Notes under the pieces: generated by a model | What the model was told of the DNA's origin: nothing | The model's input: only the letters and a program-made list of their open reading frames with translations | Database searches by the model: none | Assembly: GCA_016703945.1 (NCBI GenBank) | Contig: JADJBC010000059.1 | Location: 1-64,000 of the forward strand | Source of the DNA: Candidatus Aalborgicola danicus | GTDB taxonomy: Bacteria; Pseudomonadota; Gammaproteobacteria; Burkholderiales; Burkholderiaceae_C | Length of the DNA: 64,000 bases | Direction of reading: 5' to 3' | Position numbers and translations under genes: made by a program | Part shown: piece by piece, positions 34,743 through 44,545 of the stretch | How positions within the stretch are numbered: position 1 is the first letter of the stretch | Layout of the letters: the number at the start of each line of letters is the position of its first letter

Positions 34743-35234
34743 ATGCAACTGCACCTGATTTTCGCCAAGGCCCGCAACGGCGTCATTGGAAAAGACAACA
34801 CCCTGCCCTGGCATTTGCCAGAAGACCTGGCGCATTTCAAGCGCACCACGATGGGCTGCCCGGTCATCATGGGGCGCAAGACCTGGGACTCTTTGCCGCC
34901 GCGCTTTCGCCCGTTGCCCGGGCGTGTCAACATCGTCGTGACGCGCCAAAAGGATTGGAACGAAATCGGCACTCAGCCCTCGTATAGTCTGCCTGAAGCG
35001 CTATCATTTTGCGAGCCATTCGAACACGTCTGGGTGATTGGCGGAGCCCAGTTGTATAACCAGGCCCTGCCTTTCGCGGACACGGCGGTCGTCACCGAAA
35101 TCGATGCCGATTTTGAAGGCGACGCATTTGCTCCACAATTCGGTCCACAGTGGCTGGAAACCAGTCGGGAATCGCACTCCTCGGTCAACGGGCTGAACTT
35201 CAGCTTTGTGACCTACCAGCACTCCAAACCATAA
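34743..35234 (+). CDS. folA: Dihydrofolate reductase
   Basis: 163 residues from ATG 34743 (MQLHLIFAKARNGVIGKDNT). The signature LPWHLPEDLAHFKRTTMG includes the usual catalytic acid (Glu in PEDL). NADPH-binding segments are VIMGRKTWDSLP and VWVIGGAQLYNQAL. It regenerates THF from the DHF produced by ThyA encoded just upstream. It is a chromosomal-type enzyme of normal length. Confidence 0.95.
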   Translation: MQLHLIFAKARNGVIGKDNTLPWHLPEDLAHFKRTTMGCPVIMGRKTWDSLPPRFRPLPGRVNIVVTRQKDWNEIGTQPSYSLPEALSFCEPFEHVWVIGGAQLYNQALPFADTAVVTEIDADFEGDAFAPQFGPQWLETSRESHSSVNGLNFSFVTYQHSKP

Positions 35235-35246
35235 AGAACGATCACG

Positions 35247-35849
35247 ATGTCAGGACACGGTTTTCACGTACACGGCCCCCACGACCACGAGTTGGAACAC
35301 GCCCAAAAAGGTGGCCACGGAGACCACGGCGGCGCTGATAGCGGCGGCATGATCAACCAGATCGCCATGTTCACTGCCATCATCGCCACCATCGGCGCCA
35401 TATTTGGCTATATGGGCGGTGCCACCCAGGCCAATGCGGGGCTGTACAAAAACAACGCGGCCATCAAGAAAACCGAGGCGTCCAACCAGTGGAATTACTT
35501 CCAGTCCAAGAGCACCAAGCAGTCACTGGCAGAAATGTCGCGCGATCTGGCGTCCCGTGAGGAGGACAAGGCCAAGTACCAAGCCAAGGTGGACCGCTAC
35601 GAGAAGGAAAAGAACGAGATCAAGGTCGTGGCCGACAAGCTGGAGGCCGAGGCCACGGAATGGGACCACAAGAGTGACCAGCAAATTCACCAGCATCACC
35701 GCTGGGCCCAATCGACAACCGTCTTGCAAGTGTGTATCGCACTGGCCGCCATTGCCTTGCTGACCAAAAAGAAATGGCTGGAGTACGCCATGTTTGTCGC
35801 CGGTGCTGCCGGGCTGGTCGTCGGCGTACTGGCGGGCCTGCACATCTGA
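35247..35849 (+). CDS. DUF4337 domain protein
   Basis: 200 residues. A His/Gly-rich N-terminus (MSGHGFHVHGPHDHELEHAQ) leads to a membrane segment (MFTAIIATIGAIFGYMGG, about 43-60), a long charged coiled coil (about 85-140: LASREEDKAKYQAKVDRYEK and more), and two C-terminal hydrophobic segments. This is the DUF4337 layout, function unknown. The His cluster might bind metal. It follows folA by 12 bp. Confidence 0.75.
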   Translation: MSGHGFHVHGPHDHELEHAQKGGHGDHGGADSGGMINQIAMFTAIIATIGAIFGYMGGATQANAGLYKNNAAIKKTEASNQWNYFQSKSTKQSLAEMSRDLASREEDKAKYQAKVDRYEKEKNEIKVVADKLEAEATEWDHKSDQQIHQHHRWAQSTTVLQVCIALAAIALLTKKKWLEYAMFVAGAAGLVVGVLAGLHI

Positions 35850-35886
35850 TCCAACCAACACCCACACTACAGGCTAGAGTCCAGTC

Positions 35887-38436
35887 ATGGCTGAATTTGA
35901 TGAAGCGGACTTTAGCAGTGCAACCTACAAGGTGTTGTACCGCATCGCCGAGCGGGCCACCACAGAAGAGACCCTTTTTGACTTTGCTGGCGCCCTGCAC
36001 CGCCTGCTGGCCGAACTGATTCCGGCCAAAAATCTGTACCTGTGCCTGCTCAGTGAGCAGCCGGGGCGATTGAACTTTCCCTACTATGTGGATGTGCGCG
36101 ACGGTGACTCGATGCAGGAGATGGACGTACCCATTCGCAAAGGTCTTACCGAGTTCGTATTGCGCAGCGGTGTAACCGAGCTGATTGACCAACCGCGTTA
36201 CGCCGCTCTGCAACGCGCAGGCGAGATTACGGAGGCCACGGGAGACTTGAGCTTCAACAGCTGGTTGGGAGTTCCCTTGCATATCCGGGGGCGCATTGGC
36301 GGCGTTTTGACCATACAAAGTTACGACGACGAGGCATCCTACAACGCGGCAGATGCACACCTGTTGTCCTTTGTCGCCCGGCATGTCAGCACGGCCATCG
36401 AACGCAAGCAGTCCTACGACGCATTGCGTGCGGCGCACGCCGAACTGGAGCGCGAAACCCGGCAACGCCGCCAAAGCGAAACCATGTACCGGGTGTTTTA
36501 CGAGCTGGCGGTGCGTGCCGGTGCCGGAGACTCCTTGCACGATTTTTCCGCCCAGGTCCATGCACTGCTGGGTCAGCTGATGGTGGCACCCAATTGTTAC
36601 ATCTGCCTGTGCGACGTCACCAAAGGCCTCAAACACTTCCCCTATTACGTGGACGAGCGCGACGGCGATACCCTGCAAAAGACCGATGTCCCGATGCGCC
36701 TGGGGCTGACCGAGTTTGTTGTCACAACCGGCCAACCGCAACGCATAGACCAGACCCGTTTGGCGCAATTGCAAGCCGACGGACTGGTCACCCAGGCCCA
36801 GGGCGACCTCAGCTTCACCGCATGGCTGGGGGTGCCTTTGCGCATCCGCGGCACGGTCGACGGGGTTTTGGCAGTCCAAAGCTACGACGAAGGCGCCGCC
36901 TACACACAGACTGATGCCGACGTATTGGCCCATGTGGCCCACCATGTGAGTGGCGCTATCGAACGCATGCAGGCCTATGAGGCCATGCACCGCTCTGAAG
37001 AACGCTATCGCAACGTGATCGAACAGGTGGGTCAGGGCATGATGGTCCTGAAAAACCACCGGGTGTTATTCGCTAATGCGAAGGCTGCGGCCATGGTGGA
37101 CTCAACCCAGCAGGCGCTTTTGCAGGGGGACTGGACCGCGCACCTGCACCCGGAAGATCGCGAGCGCACCTTGCGCGTGCTCTCCGACCTGGCACAGGAG
37201 GGTGACAACAGTTCGCGCCACGAGTTACGCCTGCTGGCGGCCGACGGCTCTACCCGGTGGCTTGAAATGGGGGCTACCCAGGTGCGCTGGGAAAACACCC
37301 TGGCAACCCTTGCATTTCTGTCGGACGTCACGCCCCGCAAACAACTGGAACTCGCCCTGCGCCGTACCTCGTTCGAACGCGAGGCCATGTTGAACACGGC
37401 ACTGGTCGGCATCAGCTTCAATGTCAAGGACCGTATCGTTTGGGTCAATGAAAAGTGCGCGGAGATGGCCGGCCTGCCACGCGACGAGTTGATGGGCCAG
37501 TCACCGCGCATCTTTTACGAATCGGATGCTGCATTCGCCGCTGAAAAACTCAAGTCGGAAACCAGCCTGCGGCTGACAGGCACCTACAACAGCGAACGTT
37601 ATACCCATCGCCACAACGGCGAAAAAATATGGGTGCTGATTGCCGGGCGCTGCGTGGAACACCACGACCCGGACGCCGGTGTCATCTGGACACTATTGGA
37701 TGTAACCGACCGTCGCCGTGCGGAAGACGACATACGCCAGGCACTGGAGCGACAGCGCGAACTCAACGTGTTGCGTTCACGCTTTGTGGCCATGACCAGC
37801 CATGAGTTCCGCACCCCGCTGGCATCCATTTTGTCGTCGGCCGAGTTGCTGCGTTATTACACTGAGCGTATGTCGGCAGACGAACGCGGCGAGTTGCTGA
37901 AGTCGATAGAGTCCGGGGTCCAGCGCATGACCTTGATGTTGGACCGCATTCTGCTGATCGGCAAGGCCGAGGCGGAGATGCTTGAATTCTCTCCCAAACC
38001 CATGGACCTTCGTCTCCTCCTGGAAGAGCTGGTGAAAGAGGCAAGTTTGCAACATCCCGCCGCCACCAGCCCCATCGTATTGGATTGGCAACTCGACGCA
38101 GCCGAGCGCTTATTCGATGAAAAACTCTGTCGGCATATTTTCAGCAACCTGTTGTCCAACGCATTGAAATATTCGCCAGATGGAGGCGCTGTTGTACTAC
38201 GCGCCAACACCGTGGATGGACGGACGGTCTTTGAGATTCAGGACCAGGGCATAGGCATTCCGGCAGACGAACTACACCACCTGTTTGACTCCTTCCATCG
38301 CGCCAGCAATGTAGGTGCCATTGCGGGGACCGGCCTGGGCTTGTCTATTGTGAAGAAGTCCGTCGAATTGCATGGTGGCACCATCGCGGTGGCAAGCACC
38401 ATCGACAAGGGAACCTGTTTCACGGTGGTACTGTGA
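35887..38436 (+). CDS. Sensor histidine kinase, GAF-GAF-PAS-PAS-HisKA-HATPase
   Basis: An 849-residue cytosolic kinase with no membrane segment. Two GAF domains (about 15-180 and 205-365) are a clear tandem duplication: both carry FPYYVD, then DVPxRxGLTEFV, then WLGVPLxIRG. Two PAS domains follow (about 370-490 and 495-620). The H box FVAMTSHEFRTPLASILSSA puts the phospho-His near residue 639. The ATPase has FSNLLSNALKYSPDGG (N box), DQGIGIPADE (G1) and GTGLGLSIVKKSVELHGG (G2). No receiver domain is attached; the CheY-like protein encoded three genes on is a likely partner. It is the first of three same-strand kinase genes with the same catalytic core. Confidence 0.9.
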   Translation: MAEFDEADFSSATYKVLYRIAERATTEETLFDFAGALHRLLAELIPAKNLYLCLLSEQPGRLNFPYYVDVRDGDSMQEMDVPIRKGLTEFVLRSGVTELIDQPRYAALQRAGEITEATGDLSFNSWLGVPLHIRGRIGGVLTIQSYDDEASYNAADAHLLSFVARHVSTAIERKQSYDALRAAHAELERETRQRRQSETMYRVFYELAVRAGAGDSLHDFSAQVHALLGQLMVAPNCYICLCDVTKGLKHFPYYVDERDGDTLQKTDVPMRLGLTEFVVTTGQPQRIDQTRLAQLQADGLVTQAQGDLSFTAWLGVPLRIRGTVDGVLAVQSYDEGAAYTQTDADVLAHVAHHVSGAIERMQAYEAMHRSEERYRNVIEQVGQGMMVLKNHRVLFANAKAAAMVDSTQQALLQGDWTAHLHPEDRERTLRVLSDLAQEGDNSSRHELRLLAADGSTRWLEMGATQVRWENTLATLAFLSDVTPRKQLELALRRTSFEREAMLNTALVGISFNVKDRIVWVNEKCAEMAGLPRDELMGQSPRIFYESDAAFAAEKLKSETSLRLTGTYNSERYTHRHNGEKIWVLIAGRCVEHHDPDAGVIWTLLDVTDRRRAEDDIRQALERQRELNVLRSRFVAMTSHEFRTPLASILSSAELLRYYTERMSADERGELLKSIESGVQRMTLMLDRILLIGKAEAEMLEFSPKPMDLRLLLEELVKEASLQHPAATSPIVLDWQLDAAERLFDEKLCRHIFSNLLSNALKYSPDGGAVVLRANTVDGRTVFEIQDQGIGIPADELHHLFDSFHRASNVGAIAGTGLGLSIVKKSVELHGGTIAVASTIDKGTCFTVVL

Positions 38437-38470
38437 TGCATTGTTGTGTACAACTTGCCCTCTGAACACG

Positions 38471-40777
38471 ATGACTAATGCAACACCCGTGACTGGATCG
38501 TTCTCCGCGGAGCCAACGGATTTGAACACCTTGCACCGCACCGTTGAGCGACTGCAGGCACGCGAGAGCCATTTGCTCAGCTTGCTGAACCTGGCCCGCG
38601 ATGCCGTAGTGGCCATGGACCCAGAAGGCCGTGTCACCGACTGGAACCCAGCGGCTGAGAAAATGTTGGGCCACAGCCGTGCTGAAGCGATTGGTGCCAG
38701 ACTGTCAGACCTGATCATTCCGGCGGAGCGGCGCACAGCCCATGAGGCAGGCCTTGCACGGTTCATGGTTACCCGCAAGCCGACCATTCTGAATCGACTG
38801 ATTGAAGTGGAGGCTTTGCACCGCGATGGCCACCATGTGGCGGTCGAATTGGCTGTGTGGTCGTTCCCGTCTGGAGACAGTCTGGGTTTCGGTGCTTTCA
38901 TTCGCGACATTTCAGACCGTCGCGCAGCACAAGAGGCCATACGCTCCTCGGAAGACTTCAACCGAACGGTGGTTGAACACCTGGGCGAGGGCATGGGCAT
39001 CAACCAGAATGGAGTGGTGGTCTATGTCAACCGCATGGCACTGGAAATCTTACGCCGCCCACTCGACTTGGTCCTGGGCCGCAGTGTCCTGACGTGGATT
39101 CACCCTGACGACCATGCTTACGTGGCCGACCTGCGGCAACGTCGGGCCGCCGGTGAACCTGTGCCTGAGCGCTACGAAATGCGTTGTATCCACCTTGACG
39201 GCAGCGTTGGCTGGCTAGAGGCACACGCATCCGTGATCCCCTGGAAGGGCCACGCGGCGACCATGACCTTCTTCTCCGACATCACGGAGCGCAAAGCCAT
39301 GATCGACACGCTGCACCGATCTGAGGAGCGTTATCGATTGGTGATCGAAAATGTCGGTGAAGGCATGATTGTCCTGCAGGGCGAGCACATTGTTTTTGCC
39401 AACGCGCGCGCCTCGGAGATTGCGCGCATTTCCCATGAAGAATTCCTGTCAGTCGGTTTCCTGCACCGGGTCCATCCCGACGACCACGCCATCATCCAGG
39501 AACGCCGCCGTCGTCGATTGGCGGGTGAAGACGTGATCAACCACTACCAGATCCGACTTCTGCAACCCGACGGCGACATCCAATGGCTGGAAATCGGCGT
39601 CACCGTAGTTCCATGGGAAGGCAAACCCGCGACCCTGACTTTCTACAAGGAAATCACCGATCGCAAGCTGCTGGAAGAGGAGTTGTACCGTACCTCTTCC
39701 GAACGCGAGGCCATTCTCAACAGCGCCTTGGTTGGTATTGTGTTTTCGCGCAGCCGTGACCATGAATGGGTCAACGACAAGTTTACTGAAATGGTGGGTT
39801 ACAGCCGTGAGGAACTGGTGGGAAAATCGTCCGGCCTGGTGCACGCCAACGAGGCCGAGTGGCTTCGTGTCGGGAGCGAAACTCAGGCGGCACTGACCAG
39901 CGCAGGTACCTACACCGCCGAACGGCAACTCCGGCGCAAGAACGGTGAGCTTTTCTGGGTGCACCTTGCGGGACGCTGTGTCCGTGCGCTGGACCCGGAC
40001 TCGGGTGTGATCTGGACCGTTCTGGACATCACGGAGCGCAAACAGGCGGAACAGGAAATCCGCGACGCACTGGAACGCCAGAAGGAGCTCAACGAATTGC
40101 GTTCACGCTTTGTGGCCATGACCAGCCACGAATTCCGCACGCCGCTGGCAACCATTTTGTCTTCTGCGGAGTTGTTGAAGTTTTACGGGGACCGCCTGCC
40201 GGAGCACGAAAAAATGGAGGTGATCCAAAACATTGAGACCAGCGTGCAACGGATGACCCGCATGCTTGATCGCGTGTTGTTGATCGGAAAAATCGAAGCC
40301 CAGATGCTGGATTTCAGACCTGAACCCATTGACCTGCTGGCGGTTTGCCGTGCGCTTGTCGAAGATGCGCGCACGCAGCACCCTTCGTCGCGCTGCACCT
40401 TGTTGACCGAGTTTGCAGCAACGGTGGGCGTTGGGGCCTATGACGAAAAACTCCTGGTCCACATCTTTGGCAATCTGTTGTCCAACGCTATCAAGTATTC
40501 ACCCGCCGGTGGCCAGGTGGTTTTCAGGGTCTATCCGCAAGCCGGCAACATGGTGTTCCAGGTGTCAGACCAGGGCATTGGGATTCCCGGAGATGAGATT
40601 GGACACCTGTTTGAGTCTTTTCACCGGTCCAGCAATGTAGGCAATATCCAGGGGACCGGGCTTGGCTTGGCGATTGTCAAAAACTCGGTCGACCTGCACG
40701 GTGGGCGCATCGAGGTTCAAAGCGAGCAAGGAAAGGGCACTTGCTTTACCGTACGACTGGCCACAACCGCGGTTTGA
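38471..40777 (+). CDS. Sensor histidine kinase, multi-PAS-HisKA-HATPase
   Basis: 768 residues from the ATG at 38471; a longer reading frame overlapping the previous gene is unlikely. About four PAS domains fill residues 15-530: LLNLARDAVVAMDPEGRVTD, then VVEHLGEGMGINQNGVVVYV, then VIENVGEGMIVLQGEHIVFA, then ILNSALVGIVFSRSRDHEWV. The H box FVAMTSHEFRTPLATILSSA is near residue 550. The ATPase boxes are FGNLLSNAIKYSPAGG, DQGIGIPGDE and GTGLGLAIVKNSVDLHGG. It is soluble, with no haem- or flavin-binding signature I can assign. It lies 35 bp after the previous kinase gene and 2 bp before the next. The PAS repeats resemble each other and look internally duplicated. Confidence 0.9.
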   Translation: MTNATPVTGSFSAEPTDLNTLHRTVERLQARESHLLSLLNLARDAVVAMDPEGRVTDWNPAAEKMLGHSRAEAIGARLSDLIIPAERRTAHEAGLARFMVTRKPTILNRLIEVEALHRDGHHVAVELAVWSFPSGDSLGFGAFIRDISDRRAAQEAIRSSEDFNRTVVEHLGEGMGINQNGVVVYVNRMALEILRRPLDLVLGRSVLTWIHPDDHAYVADLRQRRAAGEPVPERYEMRCIHLDGSVGWLEAHASVIPWKGHAATMTFFSDITERKAMIDTLHRSEERYRLVIENVGEGMIVLQGEHIVFANARASEIARISHEEFLSVGFLHRVHPDDHAIIQERRRRRLAGEDVINHYQIRLLQPDGDIQWLEIGVTVVPWEGKPATLTFYKEITDRKLLEEELYRTSSEREAILNSALVGIVFSRSRDHEWVNDKFTEMVGYSREELVGKSSGLVHANEAEWLRVGSETQAALTSAGTYTAERQLRRKNGELFWVHLAGRCVRALDPDSGVIWTVLDITERKQAEQEIRDALERQKELNELRSRFVAMTSHEFRTPLATILSSAELLKFYGDRLPEHEKMEVIQNIETSVQRMTRMLDRVLLIGKIEAQMLDFRPEPIDLLAVCRALVEDARTQHPSSRCTLLTEFAATVGVGAYDEKLLVHIFGNLLSNAIKYSPAGGQVVFRVYPQAGNMVFQVSDQGIGIPGDEIGHLFESFHRSSNVGNIQGTGLGLAIVKNSVDLHGGRIEVQSEQGKGTCFTVRLATTAV

Positions 40778-40779
40778 AC

Positions 40780-42432
40780 ATGAAAACAGAGGTCTCCTCC
40801 ACGCCCGAGTTGATCCGACACGTGGGAGCGGGTGTGATTGACACCCAGCGCAAGCCGGTTACCTACGCGTTATTGGGAGCCGCTGTTTTCTTTCTGATCT
40901 TGGGGGGCAAAAATCTGCTGGATCGGGATTACGTGACGGCTGGTTTATGCGGTATCGCAGTGGCGGTGGCACTGGCCTACGCCCATGCCATCCACTGCGG
41001 GCGGCCCCAGCCCTTGGCGGACGGGGTATTGACAACCATCGCCCTGTGTGTAGTTGCGGTCACGATAGAACGCCGGGGACTGGTCGGCGTGTTGTGGTGC
41101 CCGCCCGTCATGCTGATGCTACACCTGGTGACGAACCCGCGTGCATCGGCGACCTTTGATATCGGTGCCGTGTTAATCGCGGTACCCATGACCTATGCGC
41201 AAATCAATGGTGTCACGGCGTTCCGCATCGGCGCCATTCTGGTGATCAGCAGCGCTTTTGCGCACATTTATGCAAGGATCATGGCATCCCACCAGGCCCG
41301 CCAGGAAGAACAACGGCAACACCTGGATCTGATGGTGAGCTGCGCCAATGTCGGCGGCCTTGAGTGGGATGACAAAACTCTGCACATGCGCTGCTCCCCG
41401 CGTCTGCTTGCAATGTTGGGTAACCCGCCGAATACTGACCGGCCGGATTGGAATATTCTGGACTGGGTGCATCCGCAAGACCGGGCGCGCATGGTAGATG
41501 ATTTTTTCAACGTGCTACAAAACAACCTACAGCCCGGTGAAGTGCGAAAAACCCTGGCGCATGGATTTCGCTTTGTCAGTGTGCAAGGCGACACGGTTTG
41601 GGTTCATGCTGAAGCGATCGCGGTCGGTGGCGAGAGTGGCACTGCGCAAAAATTCATCGCCACATTTCTGGATATCACACAGTTGCGTGCCGCCGAGGCC
41701 GACACCCTGGCCGCGCTGAAACGCCAGACCGAGCTGAATGAATTAAGAGCTCGCTTCCTGGCCATGGCCAGCCATGAGTTTCGCACGCCATTGGCGGCTA
41801 TCCTGTCTTCTGCCGAGTTGCTCAAGCAATACGACGAGCGCCTCTCTGTGCAGGACCGCGCAGACCTGCTCACCAGTGTCGAAACCGGCGTACACCGCAT
41901 GGCTGCCATGCTAGACCGAATTTTGCTGGTTAACAAAGCCGACGCGCAAATGCTCGATTTCAAGCCGGAGTACCTTGATGTGCAAAAGCTCAGTGCGTCC
42001 ATTGCGGAAGATCTGCGTGCGCAATCCCAAGCCAAAGAATGCTCGATTGACTTGGCGTTCACCGGTGGCGACCCCATGGGCCACTTTGACCCCAAATTGA
42101 TGCACCATATCTTTGGCAATTTGCTGTCCAACGCCATCAAATACTCCCCACACAACAGTCCGGTAGTCTTTAGAATCAGGCGCGAAGAAGATCATTTTGC
42201 GTTCGATGTGTGTGATCACGGCATTGGGATCCCTGCAGTTGACCTTCCAGAGTTGTTTGAGCCCTTTCACAGGGGCAGCAATGTTGCCGACATCAAGGGA
42301 ACCGGATTGGGCCTGACAATTGTGAAAAAGTCGGTCGAACTGCATCGGGGACAGATTGCGGTTGAAAGTGAACCTGGACGTGGAACCTGCTTTCATGTCA
42401 CATTGTTGTCCGACAATCCATCTGCAGGGTGA
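40780..42432 (+). CDS. Membrane-bound sensor histidine kinase, multi-TM-PAS-HisKA-HATPase
   Basis: 550 residues from ATG 40780. The N-terminus has about six hydrophobic helices (about 28-170: LLGAAVFFLILGG, YVTAGLCGIAVAVALAYAHA, TIALCVVAVTIE, IGAVLIAVPMTYAQING, IGAILVISSAFAHIYARI), resembling a MASE-type membrane sensor. A PAS domain (about 190-310) leads to the H box FLAMASHEFRTPLAAILSSA (about residue 332). The ATPase boxes are FGNLLSNAIKYSPHNS, DHGIGIPAVD and GTGLGLTIVKKSVELHRG. It starts 2 bp after the previous kinase gene. Same core as its two neighbours, but this is the only one in the membrane. Confidence 0.9.
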   Translation: MKTEVSSTPELIRHVGAGVIDTQRKPVTYALLGAAVFFLILGGKNLLDRDYVTAGLCGIAVAVALAYAHAIHCGRPQPLADGVLTTIALCVVAVTIERRGLVGVLWCPPVMLMLHLVTNPRASATFDIGAVLIAVPMTYAQINGVTAFRIGAILVISSAFAHIYARIMASHQARQEEQRQHLDLMVSCANVGGLEWDDKTLHMRCSPRLLAMLGNPPNTDRPDWNILDWVHPQDRARMVDDFFNVLQNNLQPGEVRKTLAHGFRFVSVQGDTVWVHAEAIAVGGESGTAQKFIATFLDITQLRAAEADTLAALKRQTELNELRARFLAMASHEFRTPLAAILSSAELLKQYDERLSVQDRADLLTSVETGVHRMAAMLDRILLVNKADAQMLDFKPEYLDVQKLSASIAEDLRAQSQAKECSIDLAFTGGDPMGHFDPKLMHHIFGNLLSNAIKYSPHNSPVVFRIRREEDHFAFDVCDHGIGIPAVDLPELFEPFHRGSNVADIKGTGLGLTIVKKSVELHRGQIAVESEPGRGTCFHVTLLSDNPSAG

Positions 42433-42440
42433 GGTAAAAG

Positions 42441-42818
42441 ATGGCACGTATCTTGGTCATAGACGATGAAACCCCCATTCGGGAGAATCTGGTGCGATTT
42501 CTGGTCCTGGAAGGGCACCAGGTCTTGCAGGCGGTAGATGGGCGAGCAGGCTTGGAGGCCATTCGCGCCCACAAACCCGACTTCATCCTGTGTGATGTGA
42601 TGATGCCCCAGCTGGACGGGTTCCAAGTTCTGGAGGCGACCCAGTCCGACCCCGCACTCAAAGGTATTCCTTTTGTCTTTTTGTCGGCCAGCGCCGAACC
42701 TGAAAAACTGGAGGCGGCGCTTCAACAAGGTGCCAGTGGCTACGTCACCAAGCCCTTCAACCTTGCCAGTCTGCGGCAGTTGTTGGAAGCCCAGTTAGCC
42801 AAGCCAGCTGCACCATGA
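42441..42818 (+). CDS. Single-domain response regulator (CheY-like)
   Basis: A 125-residue receiver: acidic pocket ILVIDDETPIR, phospho-acceptor Asp52 in FILCDVMMPQLDG, conserved Ser in FVFLSASAEPEK, and Lys in GYVTKPFNLASL. There is no output domain, so it probably acts by protein contact or as a phosphate shuttle between the three upstream kinases and the downstream EAL protein. It overlaps the next gene by 4 bp. Confidence 0.9.
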   Translation: MARILVIDDETPIRENLVRFLVLEGHQVLQAVDGRAGLEAIRAHKPDFILCDVMMPQLDGFQVLEATQSDPALKGIPFVFLSASAEPEKLEAALQQGASGYVTKPFNLASLRQLLEAQLAKPAAP

Positions 42819-44545
42819 GTCAGCGAATTGTTATTGCGGAAGATGAAACGGACATCCGTGTCAATTTGACTCGTCTGCTGAGCCTGGAGGGTTATGAGGT
42901 CTGGGCTGCTCCTAACGGTCGCACGGCCTTCGACTTGGTCCGGCAACACCTTCCAGATCTGGTACTGAGCGATGTCATGATGCCGGAAATGACTGGCCAC
43001 GCGTTGGTGCAGGCAATGCGAGCAAACTCGCTGACCGCCCATATTCCAACGGTTCTGCTCACCGCGAAGGCCGATCGCAGCGACCTGCGTGAAGGCATGA
43101 ACCTGGGTGCGGACGATTACCTCACCAAACCATTCCAGCGCGATGAGCTTCTGGATTGCATTCGTGCGCAAGTGGAAAAGGCCGCAGCCAAACAGGTGGC
43201 GGCCCGTCAATTGGCGAGCCAGGCGCACCAGATGGCCCACTTCGATGCGGTCACGGCCCTGCCGAACCGAACCCATTTGTTGTTACTGCTGAGTCAAGCA
43301 CTCAGGGACGAGGAAAACGCTGGACCCGCGCTGTGGGTAATTGGTTTGGACAGCTTGCCGCAAATGGCCCAGTTCATGGGTGTTGGCATGCTGGACGACG
43401 CGCTACGACAATTGGCCCGGCGCCTGAGCCAAGTCGCAACCGAATCTGTGCATCTGACAGGTTGCCGCTATACCGTGGGTCGTTTGGGTGATGACCGCCT
43501 TGTGCTGATGGCCCACAACTGGCCGCAAGACCGGCCCATGGACGCGCTGGCACTGGGCCTGCTGCAAGCTATGTCCCACGCCATCACCGTGGATGGCCAG
43601 GAGCAGTTTCCCGTGATCTCAGTGGGTGCTTGCGCGCAAGCCACGTCGCAGGAACGGCCCGATGCCATGATGGCGCGTCTGGATCTTGCGCTGGCCGCAG
43701 CACGCACCCGATCGGCCCATCGCATGGTGGTCCATGAACCGAGCTCTGCATCTGAGCTATCTGCCGCTTTCAGACTGCACAATGATTTGCACCGTTCGGT
43801 GGAACGCAACGAATTGCAGGCTTATTTTCAGCCCCAGGTGATGGCGACCGACAACCGGCTCCTGGGATTTGAAGCCCTGATGCGCTGGAACCACCCCGAA
43901 TTGGGACTGATCTCTCCTGTGCGTTTTATTCCCATTGCAGAAGACAACGGCCAGATCGTTCCGATGGGCGCGTGGGTGATGCAAGAGGCGTGCAGGCAAG
44001 CCGTGCAATGGCAAGACGCCCTGCCCCAAGGAAGTACCCCTCTGCGTGTGGCTGTGAACCTGTCTTTGCGTCAATTCAGCGATCGTGAGCTGCTCAACCA
44101 TGTTCACCATGCGCTGGAAGCATCAGGATTGAACCCGACGCAGTTGGAACTGGAAGTGACCGAAAGTACCGCCATGCTGGATCTTCAGCACACCCTGGAT
44201 GTACTCAAACAACTCAAAAACCTGGGGTTGAAACTGGCGATCGATGACTTCGGGACAGGTTACTCCAGTTTGGCATATCTCAAACGCTTTCCACTGGATG
44301 TACTAAAGGTGGACCAATCGTTTGTGCGACAACTGTGTACCAACCGGGAAGACCGGGCGATAGCGGGCGCTGTCATCAATCTGGCGCACAGCCTGGGACT
44401 GGATGTGATTGCTGAAGGTGTCGAAATACAGGCGCAACACGACTTGTTACGCGACATGGGGTGCGACCAGATTCAAGGGTATTTGCATGGGAGACCCCTA
44501 CCGTCGGACGAGGTCCGGGACTGGTTATCCGGGAGGTTCCGTTGA
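42815..44545 (+). CDS. Response regulator with degenerate GGDEF and EAL (c-di-GMP phosphodiesterase)
   Basis: 576 residues. The receiver (1-120) has Asp53 in LVLSDVMMPEMTG and the KPF motif. A GGDEF-like domain (about 140-300) keeps DAVTALPNRTHLLLLL but has RLGDDRLVLM where the GGDEF active site should be, so it cannot make c-di-GMP. The EAL domain (about 325-565) keeps the catalytic set: LLGFEALMRWNHP, VAVNLSLRQFSD, LELEVTESTAML, AIDDFGTGYSSLAYLKRF, LKVDQSFVRQL, IAEGVEIQ. It should hydrolyse c-di-GMP under receiver control, making lower c-di-GMP the likely output of the kinase array. It overlaps the CheY-like gene (ATGA) and converges on the next. Confidence 0.9.
   Translation: MSQRIVIAEDETDIRVNLTRLLSLEGYEVWAAPNGRTAFDLVRQHLPDLVLSDVMMPEMTGHALVQAMRANSLTAHIPTVLLTAKADRSDLREGMNLGADDYLTKPFQRDELLDCIRAQVEKAAAKQVAARQLASQAHQMAHFDAVTALPNRTHLLLLLSQALRDEENAGPALWVIGLDSLPQMAQFMGVGMLDDALRQLARRLSQVATESVHLTGCRYTVGRLGDDRLVLMAHNWPQDRPMDALALGLLQAMSHAITVDGQEQFPVISVGACAQATSQERPDAMMARLDLALAAARTRSAHRMVVHEPSSASELSAAFRLHNDLHRSVERNELQAYFQPQVMATDNRLLGFEALMRWNHPELGLISPVRFIPIAEDNGQIVPMGAWVMQEACRQAVQWQDALPQGSTPLRVAVNLSLRQFSDRELLNHVHHALEASGLNPTQLELEVTESTAMLDLQHTLDVLKQLKNLGLKLAIDDFGTGYSSLAYLKRFPLDVLKVDQSFVRQLCTNREDRAIAGAVINLAHSLGLDVIAEGVEIQAQHDLLRDMGCDQIQGYLHGRPLPSDEVRDWLSGRFR

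Noticed and set aside
35620..37059. Minus-strand open frame of 479 residues opposite the first kinase
   Set aside because: Antisense to a kinase with clear domains; no recognisable protein features.
38372..38470. Upstream start for the second kinase overlapping the first
   Set aside because: The extra 33 residues lie within the end of the preceding gene in another frame and lack PAS-like character; the ATG at 38471 gives a normal start.
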